64,000 nucleotides of DNA from Salinibacterium sp. Lineage in GTDB: Bacteria; Actinomycetota; Actinomycetes; Actinomycetales; Microbacteriaceae. Each line of letters starts with the position of its first letter. Position 1 is the first letter of the stretch. The stretch lies in the NCBI GenBank assembly GCA_019638845.1, contig JAHBSZ010000006.1, positions 108,079 through 172,078 of the forward strand, written 5' to 3'. The notes below the pieces were generated by a model that did not search any database, was not told the DNA's origin, and was given only the letters and a program-made list of their open reading frames with translations. Of this stretch, positions 11,696-19,284 are shown piece by piece. Made by a program: the position numbers and the translations under genes.

Positions 11696-12192
11696 CAGAA
11701 CCCGGCCTGATCCAATGCGGACTGCACGGATTGGAGGTACCCGCGCGTTGTATAGGTGGCGCCGCCGACGTTCGACACGTGGGCGGACTGCGAGGACAGC
11801 ACTTCGCTCCGCAGCATCGGCGCGGCGTAGTTGCTGATCTGGCGCGACCGACCATCGGCATCGGTGAGATGCACGGCGGTGACGTCGGTGATCGTGCCAC
11901 CGCTCAGGGTGACGGCGACTTGGACGCTGCCGAACGGGGTGTTGACGCTGCTTCCCGTATACGTGCCGTCTGCCGGCCCCGCGGCAACCGGAGCGGCCGT
12001 GGCCGTGGCCGAGGGAAGCGGGGTCGCACTGGGGACGGTGGCGGCAGTCGTGCCGCTGGTTCCGCTGGCCTGCGGTGCCGACGTGGTCGTGCCGATGGCT
12101 TGGTTGGCAAGCACGGCTCCGCCGGCTTGCCAACCGACCACGAGAACTGCCGTCGAGGCGAAGAGGCTTCCGAGTACTGCGCGTGTTCTCAC
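11695..12192 (-). CDS. Exported FMN-binding domain protein
   Basis: 165 residues. The N-terminal segment is a signal or anchor (VRTRAVLGSLFASTAVLVVGWQ region), then a low-complexity Ala/Thr/Pro linker, then an FMN_bind domain from about residue 75 (DGTYTGSSVNTPFGSVQV). GGATYTTRGY near the C-terminus holds the expected flavinylated Thr, although the Asp often found before it is absent. Start is GTG 12192, overlapping the preceding stop as GTGA, with AGAAAGG upstream. It probably carries covalent FMN added by ApbE and takes electrons from the flavocytochrome encoded just upstream. Confidence 0.88.
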   Translation of the reverse strand: MRTRAVLGSLFASTAVLVVGWQAGGAVLANQAIGTTTSAPQASGTSGTTAATVPSATPLPSATATAAPVAAGPADGTYTGSSVNTPFGSVQVAVTLSGGTITDVTAVHLTDADGRSRQISNYAAPMLRSEVLSSQSAHVSNVGGATYTTRGYLQSVQSALDQAGF

Positions 12193-13610
12193 CAGTCGAA
12201 CCTTTCTGCGTGGATCTGATGGGCGGGGATGCGTGTGGCTCTGACGTCTTTCTCGACGAGATCGAGCCAGGCAGTCGGGCCGCACAGGTAGACATCGGAG
12301 CGAGCAAGGTCAGGGAAGGCTGCCGCGAGGGTCACTCCGCGCCGGACGTCGCTCTCTGACATCCACCCGGCACCCACCGGTGAACGATGGCCGATCATGA
12401 CGTAGCAGAGCGCGCCCTTGGCCGCGGCGATGTCGCGGATCTCATCCCAGTGGTAGGTCTCCTCCTCCGTGCTTGCCCGAAGCAAGATCGTCGCTTCTCC
12501 CGGCGCAAAGCGGGCGTGCTCGAGGAACGCCCGGATCGGGGTCACGCCGATGCCAGCGGCGATGATCGCGAGCTTGGGGGCAGTTCGGGCAGCATCCGAG
12601 AACAGCCCATACGGTCCTTCGATCGAGACCTTCGTGCCCACGGGGACAGCGCTGATTCGGGCGCTGCCACGGCCGAGATCACGCACTGTGATGCGGGCTG
12701 ACGTGCTCGTGGGCATTGCGGACAGCGAGATCGGGTGTGAGTGCCACCACGTGCGTTTCGTCCAGAACCTCCAGATGAAGAACTGTCCGCCCGACGCTCC
12801 CAGCGACCGCAGGTTCTTCCCCGCGAAATGGATTGACGTGACTCCGGGCGCGACGGTCGTCACTCCGGACACCGTGATGCGGTGTCGAAGGCTTGAGATC
12901 GTTGGCTCGATGAACCGGAAGATTGCGATCGATCCGAACGCGATCAGGTACAGGGCTATCCAGTACGCGCGCTGGACGGTGCCATCGGCGAGGATTCCAC
13001 CGACGCTCAACTGGTGTGGCAGCGCAAAGGCGACGGCTATATAGCTCAACAGGTGCACGAGGTGCCAACCCTCATAGCTGAACTTGCGCCTGACCGCGAC
13101 GAGCGAGGTCACCACGACGGCGATGAGAAGTCCCGTGCCGACGAAGGCGATGGGCATGTCCGGCAGGGCGAGCATCGGCCCGATTTCGGCGATCGGGTTG
13201 AACCCCGTGCTCATGCCGTAGCCGATCAGGAGGAGGGCGCCGTGCGCCAAAATCAGGTAGAGCGCAGGCTTGCCGAGTGAGCGATGGACCGCGATGGCGC
13301 GGTCGTGGCCGATGGCGCGGTCGATGGCGGGGATGCGGGCGGCAAGTACAAGCATCACCAAGATGAAGTCGGTGCCGATAAGCCCCGTGATGATGCCGAG
13401 ACTCGTCATGATCGCGGCGGGCGTCGTGAACTGCGCCGCACCCCCCGAGGCGAGGAAGAGTGCTGCCGCTGCTGCGCCGGAGGTCCAGAGCAACATGACG
13501 AGGAGATCGGCCCGACGCGCGCGTCGAGCGTAGGTGCGCTTGTGGTTCACCCGTGGCAGCGTAGAGAAGCGCTGCGGCATAGCCGGTCGAACCCGGGTGG
13601 TGGTGGTCAT
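12189..13610 (-). CDS. Ferric-reductase-like transmembrane flavocytochrome
   Basis: 473 residues. The N-terminal half has about six membrane helices with histidines suited to haem ligation (LILAHGALL, GWHLVHLLSY, ALPHQLS). The C-terminal half is a ferredoxin-NADP-reductase module: HSHPISLSAMP for FAD, IIAAGIGVTPIRAFLEHA for the nucleotide phosphate, and VYLCGPTAWLD. It should move electrons from cytosolic NAD(P)H across the membrane. With the next two genes (FMN protein and ApbE) it forms an extracytoplasmic electron-transfer chain. Final acceptor unknown; ferric iron is plausible given the VIT transporter upstream. Confidence 0.9.
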   Translation of the reverse strand: MTTTTRVRPAMPQRFSTLPRVNHKRTYARRARRADLLVMLLWTSGAAAAALFLASGGAAQFTTPAAIMTSLGIITGLIGTDFILVMLVLAARIPAIDRAIGHDRAIAVHRSLGKPALYLILAHGALLLIGYGMSTGFNPIAEIGPMLALPDMPIAFVGTGLLIAVVVTSLVAVRRKFSYEGWHLVHLLSYIAVAFALPHQLSVGGILADGTVQRAYWIALYLIAFGSIAIFRFIEPTISSLRHRITVSGVTTVAPGVTSIHFAGKNLRSLGASGGQFFIWRFWTKRTWWHSHPISLSAMPTSTSARITVRDLGRGSARISAVPVGTKVSIEGPYGLFSDAARTAPKLAIIAAGIGVTPIRAFLEHARFAPGEATILLRASTEEETYHWDEIRDIAAAKGALCYVMIGHRSPVGAGWMSESDVRRGVTLAAAFPDLARSDVYLCGPTAWLDLVEKDVRATRIPAHQIHAERFDW

Positions 13611-13675
13611 GTCACCACTGTGAAACTCGAAGATATGCGATTGCTATGAGCACGACTCCCACTGGGTGAGAGAAC

Positions 13676-15025
13676 TCACATCTTCGGTAGCGTCACTGTC
13701 ACCGCGAGTCCGGGGTTGGTGTTACGTATGGTGGCCGTTCCCCCCGCCGCCTCGGCGAGCGCGCGGACGAGGGCGAGGCCCAGTCCGCTGCCGCCGGTGG
13801 CGGTGGTTCGCGAGGCGTCTGGTCGAGTGAACCTGTCGAATGCGACTGGTACGAAGCCGTCGGGCATCCCGTGTCCGTCGTCACGCACCTCGAGGATGAG
13901 CGTGCTGGGGCCCTGTCGGAGGGTTGCCTGAACGGCGCCTCCCTCACCAATCGCTGCAAGTGCGTTGGAGAACAGGTTGTCCACTAGCCGCCCGAAGGCC
14001 TGACCATCGATCAGGTAACGGGCACCTTCATCGTCGACGTGCACCTCGAACTCGATATCGGCGTTCGACGCGAGGCCGAGCATCCGGGCCCGGTCGATGC
14101 TGCCGGTGAACTCGTCAATGAGCGATGCAGCCCTCGACGGGCGCACCGACTCGTGCGATTCGAGACGGCTGAGTTCGAGAAGGTTCGACGCGAGCGACGC
14201 CAGCCGATCGACGGATGCCTCGGCCGCTGTTACTTGGATGGCGAGCGCGGCCGCGTTTCCGAAGTCCCCGTGTGCAAGTTCGAGCTGGGTTTTCAAGGCG
14301 GCAAGCGGGGTGCGCAGCTCGTGGGCGGCGTCAGACACCATCTGCTTCTCGCGTTCTGCCGTTGCACGCACCCGACCAAGGAACGAGTTGAGGGTGCTTG
14401 CGAGGGCGGCGAGTTCGTCGTTCGCCGGCCCCACCGGCAGGGCTCCATCGACGGCACCCTCGAGTTCGTCGGCCCTGCGGCGCATCGCGGCGACGGGGCG
14501 TAAGGCGATAGTCGCGAGTACCCAGGATGCGATACCGAAGCCGACGAGCAGGATCAACCCGCCGACGACGAGTGCTCTGCTGAGACCTTCCAGCGCTAGC
14601 TGGCTCGAGGAAGTGCTGCGCGCGGACCAGAGCGCCCACTCACCCGCGGTCGTGGAGACTACGCGGCCGACGACGATGAACGAGCGCCCTTCGTCGTCGG
14701 TCATGGTGAACTCTTCGTTGGCCGAGACGCGCCCTTGAATCTCGTTCGCAACGTCATGAGGGAGGGTGTTGACCTCGACAACCTCATGGGGCGAGCGGAC
14801 AAACACGAGAACTCCCGTACCGGGGTCATCGACAGTCTCGGTCGGGTTCGCAGTGATGTCTTTGGCGAACGAGGTCAGGTCACTCTCGGCAAGAGTCGTA
14901 TCGGCGTTGGTAAGCACCGAGGAAACTTGGGCGCGCAAGACGAGAAGTGCGATCGACAGCAAGAGAGCCGCCACGAGAATGCTGCCGAGCGTGATGCGCG
15001 ACCGGATCGAGAGGCGCATCATCAT
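13676..15025 (-). CDS. Sensor histidine kinase
   Basis: 449 residues. Two membrane spans (near residues 12-30 and 155-175) bracket an extracytoplasmic sensor of about 120 residues. A HAMP-like linker follows, then HisKA with the phospho-acceptor in SDAAHELRTPLAAL, and HATPase boxes (DNLFSNALAAI, DDGHGMPDGF, GGSGLGLALV). Start ATG 15025 overlaps the response regulator stop as ATGA. It is followed 65 bases later by the flavocytochrome operon, which it probably controls. The signal is unknown; redox state or iron is a reasonable guess from context. Confidence 0.93.
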   Translation of the reverse strand: MMMRLSIRSRITLGSILVAALLLSIALLVLRAQVSSVLTNADTTLAESDLTSFAKDITANPTETVDDPGTGVLVFVRSPHEVVEVNTLPHDVANEIQGRVSANEEFTMTDDEGRSFIVVGRVVSTTAGEWALWSARSTSSSQLALEGLSRALVVGGLILLVGFGIASWVLATIALRPVAAMRRRADELEGAVDGALPVGPANDELAALASTLNSFLGRVRATAEREKQMVSDAAHELRTPLAALKTQLELAHGDFGNAAALAIQVTAAEASVDRLASLASNLLELSRLESHESVRPSRAASLIDEFTGSIDRARMLGLASNADIEFEVHVDDEGARYLIDGQAFGRLVDNLFSNALAAIGEGGAVQATLRQGPSTLILEVRDDGHGMPDGFVPVAFDRFTRPDASRTTATGGSGLGLALVRALAEAAGGTATIRNTNPGLAVTVTLPKM

Positions 15026-15708
15026 GCCTCCTCGGTGAGCAGGTAGCCGACGCCCCGCACCGTCGAGATCGTCACCCCGGATGCCGCAGGCTCAAGTTTG
15101 CGTCGCAGATAGCTCACGTACTGGTCGACCACGTTCGCGTCGATGTGGGCGGTAGTCCCCCACACCTCGGTAAGGATCTCCGCGCGGGTCAGCGGCTCAC
15201 CGGCCCGCGAGGCGAGCATCCACAGTAGGGCGAATTCCTTGGAGCTCATCGGCACGGAAACCCCGGCCGACGTCGCCCGCACCGTCGCGGCATCCAGCAC
15301 CAGCTCTCCGATGCGGAGAGTTGCGCGAGGTGCCGAGGAGTCCCTCCGCACGAGTGCGCGGATGCGTGCTGCGAGCTCAGCGAAGGCGAAAGGCTTGGTC
15401 AGATAGTCGTCGGCGCCGGAATCGAGGCCGTGCACCCGGTCTTCGACAGCATCCCGAGCGGTGAGGAGGAGAACGGGTAGCGGGTTTCCTTGTTTGCGCA
15501 GGTGCCGGCAGATCTCGAAGCCCGACATCTCGGGGAGCATGACGTCGATCGCGGCGGCCGAGAAATCTTCGCGAGCGACCGCGATGAGCGCATCGACCCC
15601 GTTGGTGACGAGAGTCACTGCGTAGCCATCATCCTCCAGACCGCGCTGCACGAGGGCGCCCATGGCCGCGTCGTCTTCGACGACGAGGATTCGGGTTCCG
15701 CCGCTCAC
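15022..15708 (-). CDS. OmpR/PhoB-type response regulator
   Basis: 228 residues from a GTG at 15708. The receiver domain has the acidic pocket (VVEDD), phospho-acceptor Asp in IDVMLPEMSG, TARDA, and Lys in YLTKPF. The C-terminal winged helix is clear (EFALLWMLASRAGEPLTRAEIL, YVSYLRRKLE, RGVGYLL). The GTG overlaps the stop of the VIT-type transporter gene as GTGA, which fixes the start and shows that the transporter, regulator and kinase are one transcript. It probably regulates the ferric-reductase genes downstream. Confidence 0.94.
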   Translation of the reverse strand: MSGGTRILVVEDDAAMGALVQRGLEDDGYAVTLVTNGVDALIAVAREDFSAAAIDVMLPEMSGFEICRHLRKQGNPLPVLLLTARDAVEDRVHGLDSGADDYLTKPFAFAELAARIRALVRRDSSAPRATLRIGELVLDAATVRATSAGVSVPMSSKEFALLWMLASRAGEPLTRAEILTEVWGTTAHIDANVVDQYVSYLRRKLEPAASGVTISTVRGVGYLLTEEA

Positions 15709-16421
15709 ACGAGTCCGGTCGTGCCCAGAAGCGTTCCGATGAGGAATGTGGCCGCCAGGGCGAGCGCACCGCCAATGACCACACGGAGGGTCGATCGCAA
15801 CCACGGGCTACCGCCGATGCGCGCGCCTGTTGCGCCGGTGATCGCCAAAGCGATGAGCACTGCGGCGAAAGTCACGGGCACGCGCGCAGGTTCGGGCGGC
15901 AGCAGGATCGCCAGCATGGGCAAGAGTGCTCCGATGAAGAAGGCGAGGGCTGACGCACCGGCCGCTTGCCACGGGCTCACGATGTCCTCCTGGTTGATGC
16001 CGAGTTCGGCCTCGAGGTGGGCAGTGAGTGCATCGTGCGCCGTGAGTTCTTCCGCAACTCGTGCGGCGGTCTCCCCGGTGAGTCCCTTTGCGGCGTAGAT
16101 GGCAGTCAGCTCGGCGAGTTCCTCCTCCGGCATCGTCGCGAGCTCGTAGCGCTCCTTTGCGATGAGAGCGTGTTGGCTGTCGCGCTGGCTGCTTACCGAG
16201 ACGTACTCGCCGAGTGCCATCGAGATCGCGCCACCGACGAGGCCTGCGACGCCTGCAGTAAGGATGGGGGCAAGTGAACTTGTGGCGCCAGCAACGCCGA
16301 CCACGATTGCGGCGACGGAGACGATCCCGTCATTGGCTCCGAGCACCCCGGCGCGCAACCAGTTCAATCGACCGGCTAGTCCGGCACCGTGCGGTTCATT
16401 GGCATGCGTTGTCATCGACAT
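15705..16421 (-). CDS. VIT1/CCC1-family metal transporter
   Basis: 238 residues. The N-terminal LRAGVLGANDGIVSVAAIVVGVAGA and EYVSVSSQRDSQ are typical of the vacuolar iron transporter family (Fe2+/Mn2+ efflux or sequestration). About five membrane helices flank a cytosolic Glu-rich helical segment (MPEEELAELTAIYAAKG) that in the family binds metal. First gene of a run continuing into a two-component system and a ferric-reductase-like operon, which suggests metal or redox homeostasis. Confidence 0.9.
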   Translation of the reverse strand: MSMTTHANEPHGAGLAGRLNWLRAGVLGANDGIVSVAAIVVGVAGATSSLAPILTAGVAGLVGGAISMALGEYVSVSSQRDSQHALIAKERYELATMPEEELAELTAIYAAKGLTGETAARVAEELTAHDALTAHLEAELGINQEDIVSPWQAAGASALAFFIGALLPMLAILLPPEPARVPVTFAAVLIALAITGATGARIGGSPWLRSTLRVVIGGALALAATFLIGTLLGTTGLV

Positions 16422-16496
16422 ATCGCAAGCTAAGCACCCCGTCCGTCATGGTTCCAGCAAGGCAAAGCTTCCATCGCCTCCGCACGCCTCGCGGGC

Positions 16497-17813
16497 CTAT
16501 GAGCAGCAGCTCTCGGCGTTCGCGTCGGTCGAGCACACGCCCGTCGCGGGAAGGACGAGTTCTACGGCCACGGCCGAGGCGAGATCACCGGCGAGGTAGG
16601 CGGCCACGGACCGGACCTGCTCGTAACCGGTGGCCAGGAGGAACGTCGGCGCTCGGCCGTAGCTCTTCATCCCAGCAATGAAAAAGTTCGGCTCGGGCTG
16701 CTGAAGTTCAGCGAACCCGTGGGGCTCGACGGTGCCGCAGCTATGCAGGTTGGGGTCGATCAGCGGTGCTAGCCGCACAGGTGCTTCGACAACCTGGTCC
16801 AGATCCAATCGGATCTCCCGAAGCATGTCGAGATCCGGCCGAAACCCGGTCGCGTTGACGATGAGGTCGGTCGTGATGTGCTCGAGCCCGCCAGCACGAA
16901 GTCCCGTGATGTCCACTCGCTCGCCCGACTTGCTCAGGGCGACAATTTCGAAGCCAGTGACGACCTCGATCACACCGAAGTCGATGAGCTTCTTCACCTT
17001 CGCGCCAAGCGATGCGCGATCGGCGAGCTCGTCCTCGGTCGAAGTGAACACTCGCACGGCATTCGGGTTGCGCAACGCCCACGTCACTCTGGTGTCGGGA
17101 GAGGTCTGAATGAGCGTTGCGAGGTTGATCAGGGTGTTGGCTGCGGAATGGCCAGCCCCGACGACGGTGATGTGCTTGCCGGCAAACCGGGTGCGCTCCG
17201 CGCCGAGCACGTCGGGAAGCGCCGGGGTGACGTGGTCTGCGACACTGGCGTAGCCGAGCGGATCGAGCCCGTTTGAGCCCAGACTGTTGGCGGTCGTGTA
17301 GGTGCCAGAGGCATCGATCACCGCTCGAGCCGTGACTTCGCTCACCGTGCCGTTGCTGTCAAGAATTCGCAGTACGAACGGGGTGGCGGCACGTTGAGTC
17401 GAGCGGGTCCGATCCATTCCCTGACGCGTTACGGCTTGCACCGTTGTGCCCGTGTGTAGCCGCGACGCGATGGCGGGTAGTCCCGCGAGGGGCGCGAGAT
17501 ACTTGCTGACAAGTTCGGCGCCGGTGGGCGCGGTGTCCCCGTAGCGAGGTTTGGCCCAGTCCGCAGCGAAAAGGAGCCTCTCCGCGACGGGATCGATGAG
17601 GTGCTTCCAGGGCGAGAACAGTCGGATGTGACCCCACGACCGCATACTCTCCGCTATCTGGTCGCCTGCCTCGTAGATCACGAATTCCTGCCCGCGATCT
17701 ACGAGATGCGCTGCCGCGGCGAGCCCAATCGGGCCAGCTCCGATGATCGCCACGGGGAGGCCGTCGAGCCGTCCGTCGCGTATCGCGGGCAGGGAGAGGT
17801 TGATGAGGGTCAC
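16497..17813 (-). CDS. arsO: ArsO-like FAD/NAD(P)-dependent flavoprotein
   Basis: 438 residues from a GTG at 17813. Two dinucleotide-binding loops are visible: VAIIGAGPIGLAAAAHL near residue 20 and ITVVGAGHSAANTLINL in the middle, as in flavin monooxygenases; SWGHIRLFSPWKHLIDP is typical of the ArsO-type flavoproteins of actinobacterial ars clusters. The C-terminus ends in a cysteine-bearing tail (GVCSTDANAESCCS). It is divergent from arsR across a double dyad and so probably arsenite-induced. The chemical reaction of ArsO proteins is poorly defined, so the name rests on family and context. Confidence 0.8.
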   Translation of the reverse strand: MTLINLSLPAIRDGRLDGLPVAIIGAGPIGLAAAAHLVDRGQEFVIYEAGDQIAESMRSWGHIRLFSPWKHLIDPVAERLLFAADWAKPRYGDTAPTGAELVSKYLAPLAGLPAIASRLHTGTTVQAVTRQGMDRTRSTQRAATPFVLRILDSNGTVSEVTARAVIDASGTYTTANSLGSNGLDPLGYASVADHVTPALPDVLGAERTRFAGKHITVVGAGHSAANTLINLATLIQTSPDTRVTWALRNPNAVRVFTSTEDELADRASLGAKVKKLIDFGVIEVVTGFEIVALSKSGERVDITGLRAGGLEHITTDLIVNATGFRPDLDMLREIRLDLDQVVEAPVRLAPLIDPNLHSCGTVEPHGFAELQQPEPNFFIAGMKSYGRAPTFLLATGYEQVRSVAAYLAGDLASAVAVELVLPATGVCSTDANAESCCS

Positions 17814-17829
17814 GGAACTCCTTCGTCAT

Positions 17830-17873
17830 ATCGATTGCTATCGATGTTCGAGTATATCGACAGTCGTCGATAT
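17830..17873. promoter_or_regulatory. Two ArsR-type operators
   Basis: Between the divergent arsO and arsR genes are two dyads. 17854-17873 is a perfect inverted repeat with 8-base arms ATATCGAC and GTCGATAT around a 4-base spacer. 17830-17845 has arms ATCGAT and ATCGAT around TGCT. Their centres are about 26 bases apart. The shared ATCGA core suggests the same repressor binds both and controls both directions. Confidence 0.75.
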
Positions 17874-17889
17874 CCACTACCATGGCGAA

Positions 17890-18237
17890 ATGAGTATCAC
17901 GATGCTGCCCGTCATTGCTGCGGCGGCCTGTTGTGCACCGCTGACACGGGAGCCCTTGGGGCAAGCGCAGGCAGACGATCTCGCGAGATCCCTGAAGGCC
18001 ATTGCCGATCCGGCGAGGCTGCGGTTGATCTCGATCATTGCGGCATCCGAAGGCCAAGAAGCCTGCGTGTGTGACCTGACGGAACCGCTCGACATCGGTC
18101 AACCCACGGTGTCCCATCACCTGCGGGTACTGACGGATGCCGGGTTCGTGACCCGCTCGAAGCGTGGTGCTTGGGCCTACTATCAGCTCGTGCCGGGAGC
18201 TCTCGATTCCGTTGCTCGTCTTCTCGTCACCGCATGA
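17890..18237 (+). CDS. arsR: ArsR-family arsenite-responsive repressor
   Basis: 115 residues, winged HTH with recognition helix region IGQPTVSHHLRVLTDAGFV. Candidate As(III) thiols are the vicinal pair Cys14-Cys15 (AAACCAPL) and Cys59/Cys61 (EACVCDL). An N-terminal vicinal Cys pair resembles the site described for Corynebacterium glutamicum ArsR, unlike the E. coli type that uses only the CVC helix. Start ATG 17890 lies directly after the operator. The stop overlaps the aqpS-like start as ATGA, so the two form an operon. Confidence 0.92.
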   Translation: MSITMLPVIAAAACCAPLTREPLGQAQADDLARSLKAIADPARLRLISIIAASEGQEACVCDLTEPLDIGQPTVSHHLRVLTDAGFVTRSKRGAWAYYQLVPGALDSVARLLVTA

Positions 18238-18902
18238 AAGTCGCTACCGCACGGCGTCTCGTCGCCGAGTTTCTCGGTAGTGCGCTGCTCGCTGCCCTCG
18301 TGATCGGATCGGGGATCGCGGCCCAGCGACTCTCGCCGACCGACACCGGGTTGCAGTTGCTCGAGAATGCCATCGCTACTGCGCTGGGGCTGCCCGTGTT
18401 GATTCTGATCTTCTCGCCCATCAGTGGGGCTCACTTCAATCCGATCGTCTCGCTCGTGGATTCGGCAATCGGGATGCGCGCCTGGCGCGACACCGCGATC
18501 TACATTCCCACCCAGGTGGTCGGGTGCATCTCGGGGGCAATGCTTGCGAACCTCATGTTCGGCGATGCAGCGATCAGCATGAGCAGTACCGACCGGCTCA
18601 CCCCGGGCCACTTCCTCGCAGAGATCGTCGCGTCCGCGGGGCTGATCTTGGTGATCTTTGCGCTTGCTCGCACGGGGCGAGCAGCCGTCACGCCGGCGGC
18701 AGTCGGTGCCTACATCGGCGCCGCGTACTTCTTTACGAGTTCGTCGAGCTTTGCGAATCCCGCGATCACTGTCGGCCGCATGTTCAGCGACAGCTTCGCC
18801 GGCATCGCACCCGCTTCGGCGCCCGGCTTCATCGCCGCGCAACTAGTGGGCGGCGGGCTCGGCTTTGTCTTGGTGCGGTGGTTATACCCGCGAACCGCGT
18901 GA
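18234..18902 (+). CDS. aqpS: MIP-family aquaglyceroporin-like channel (AqpS type)
   Basis: 222 residues with six hydrophobic helices and two half-helix motifs. The first NPA box is altered to Asn-Pro-Ile (GAHFNPIVSL); the second is canonical (FANPAITVGR). A channel of this family next to arsR is known from ars operons, where it lets arsenite leave the cell down its gradient. No arsenate reductase or ArsB/Acr3 pump is in this cluster. Coupled to arsR by a 4-base ATGA overlap. Confidence 0.88.
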   Translation: MKVATARRLVAEFLGSALLAALVIGSGIAAQRLSPTDTGLQLLENAIATALGLPVLILIFSPISGAHFNPIVSLVDSAIGMRAWRDTAIYIPTQVVGCISGAMLANLMFGDAAISMSSTDRLTPGHFLAEIVASAGLILVIFALARTGRAAVTPAAVGAYIGAAYFFTSSSSFANPAITVGRMFSDSFAGIAPASAPGFIAAQLVGGGLGFVLVRWLYPRTA

Positions 18903-18908
18903 CGGTGC

Positions 18909-19190
18909 TTAGGTTCGGTTGCGCAGGGTGAACTGCACGCTCTCCTCGCCAACATGGGCGTCGAGTTCCTTGTTGGTGAGACTGGGAGACGCGGTGCCGT
19001 CCAGAAAGACCCGGGCTCCGTTCTCCTCGACCACCTCGTCGCCCTTTTCGGGAGCGGCGGAGATCTCTACTGCAAATTGCGAACTGTCCCCATCTCGGGC
19101 TCCGATACGCAGACCCGCCGCCTTGGCGTCCTCTGCCTGTGCGGCGAGACGTTTGATGACCGTGGCGGCGTTATCGGTAAGTGTCAGCAT
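18909..19190 (-). CDS. HesB/IscA-fold protein without cysteines
   Basis: 93 residues from ATG 19190 (MLTLTDNAATVIKRLAAQ), with GGGAGGACC just upstream as Shine-Dalgarno. The A-type Fe-S carrier fold is recognisable from LTDNAATVIKRL, GLRIGARDG and ELDAHVGEESVQFTLRN, but the three cysteines that bind the cluster in IscA/ErpA are all missing; the protein has no Cys at all. It cannot be a classical Fe-S carrier. Related Cys-less HesB-like proteins are common in actinobacteria and of unknown role. It is convergent with the aqpS-like gene. Confidence 0.8.
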   Translation of the reverse strand: MLTLTDNAATVIKRLAAQAEDAKAAGLRIGARDGDSSQFAVEISAAPEKGDEVVEENGARVFLDGTASPSLTNKELDAHVGEESVQFTLRNRT

Positions 19191-19227
19191 GGTGGTCCTC
19201 CCGGCGAAAGCTCGATGGTAGACATCC

Positions 19228-19249
19228 ACTATTGCACAAGCGCAATAGT
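19228..19249. promoter_or_regulatory. Dyad upstream of the HesB-like gene
   Basis: A perfect inverted repeat with 8-base arms ACTATTGC and GCAATAGT around a 6-base spacer lies 38 bases upstream of the HesB-like start. Position and symmetry suit an operator for a dimeric regulator. The regulator is not identified. Confidence 0.5.
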
Positions 19250-19284
19250 TGCAGCTATGCAGAGATGCGTGAGGTGCTGCTCAC

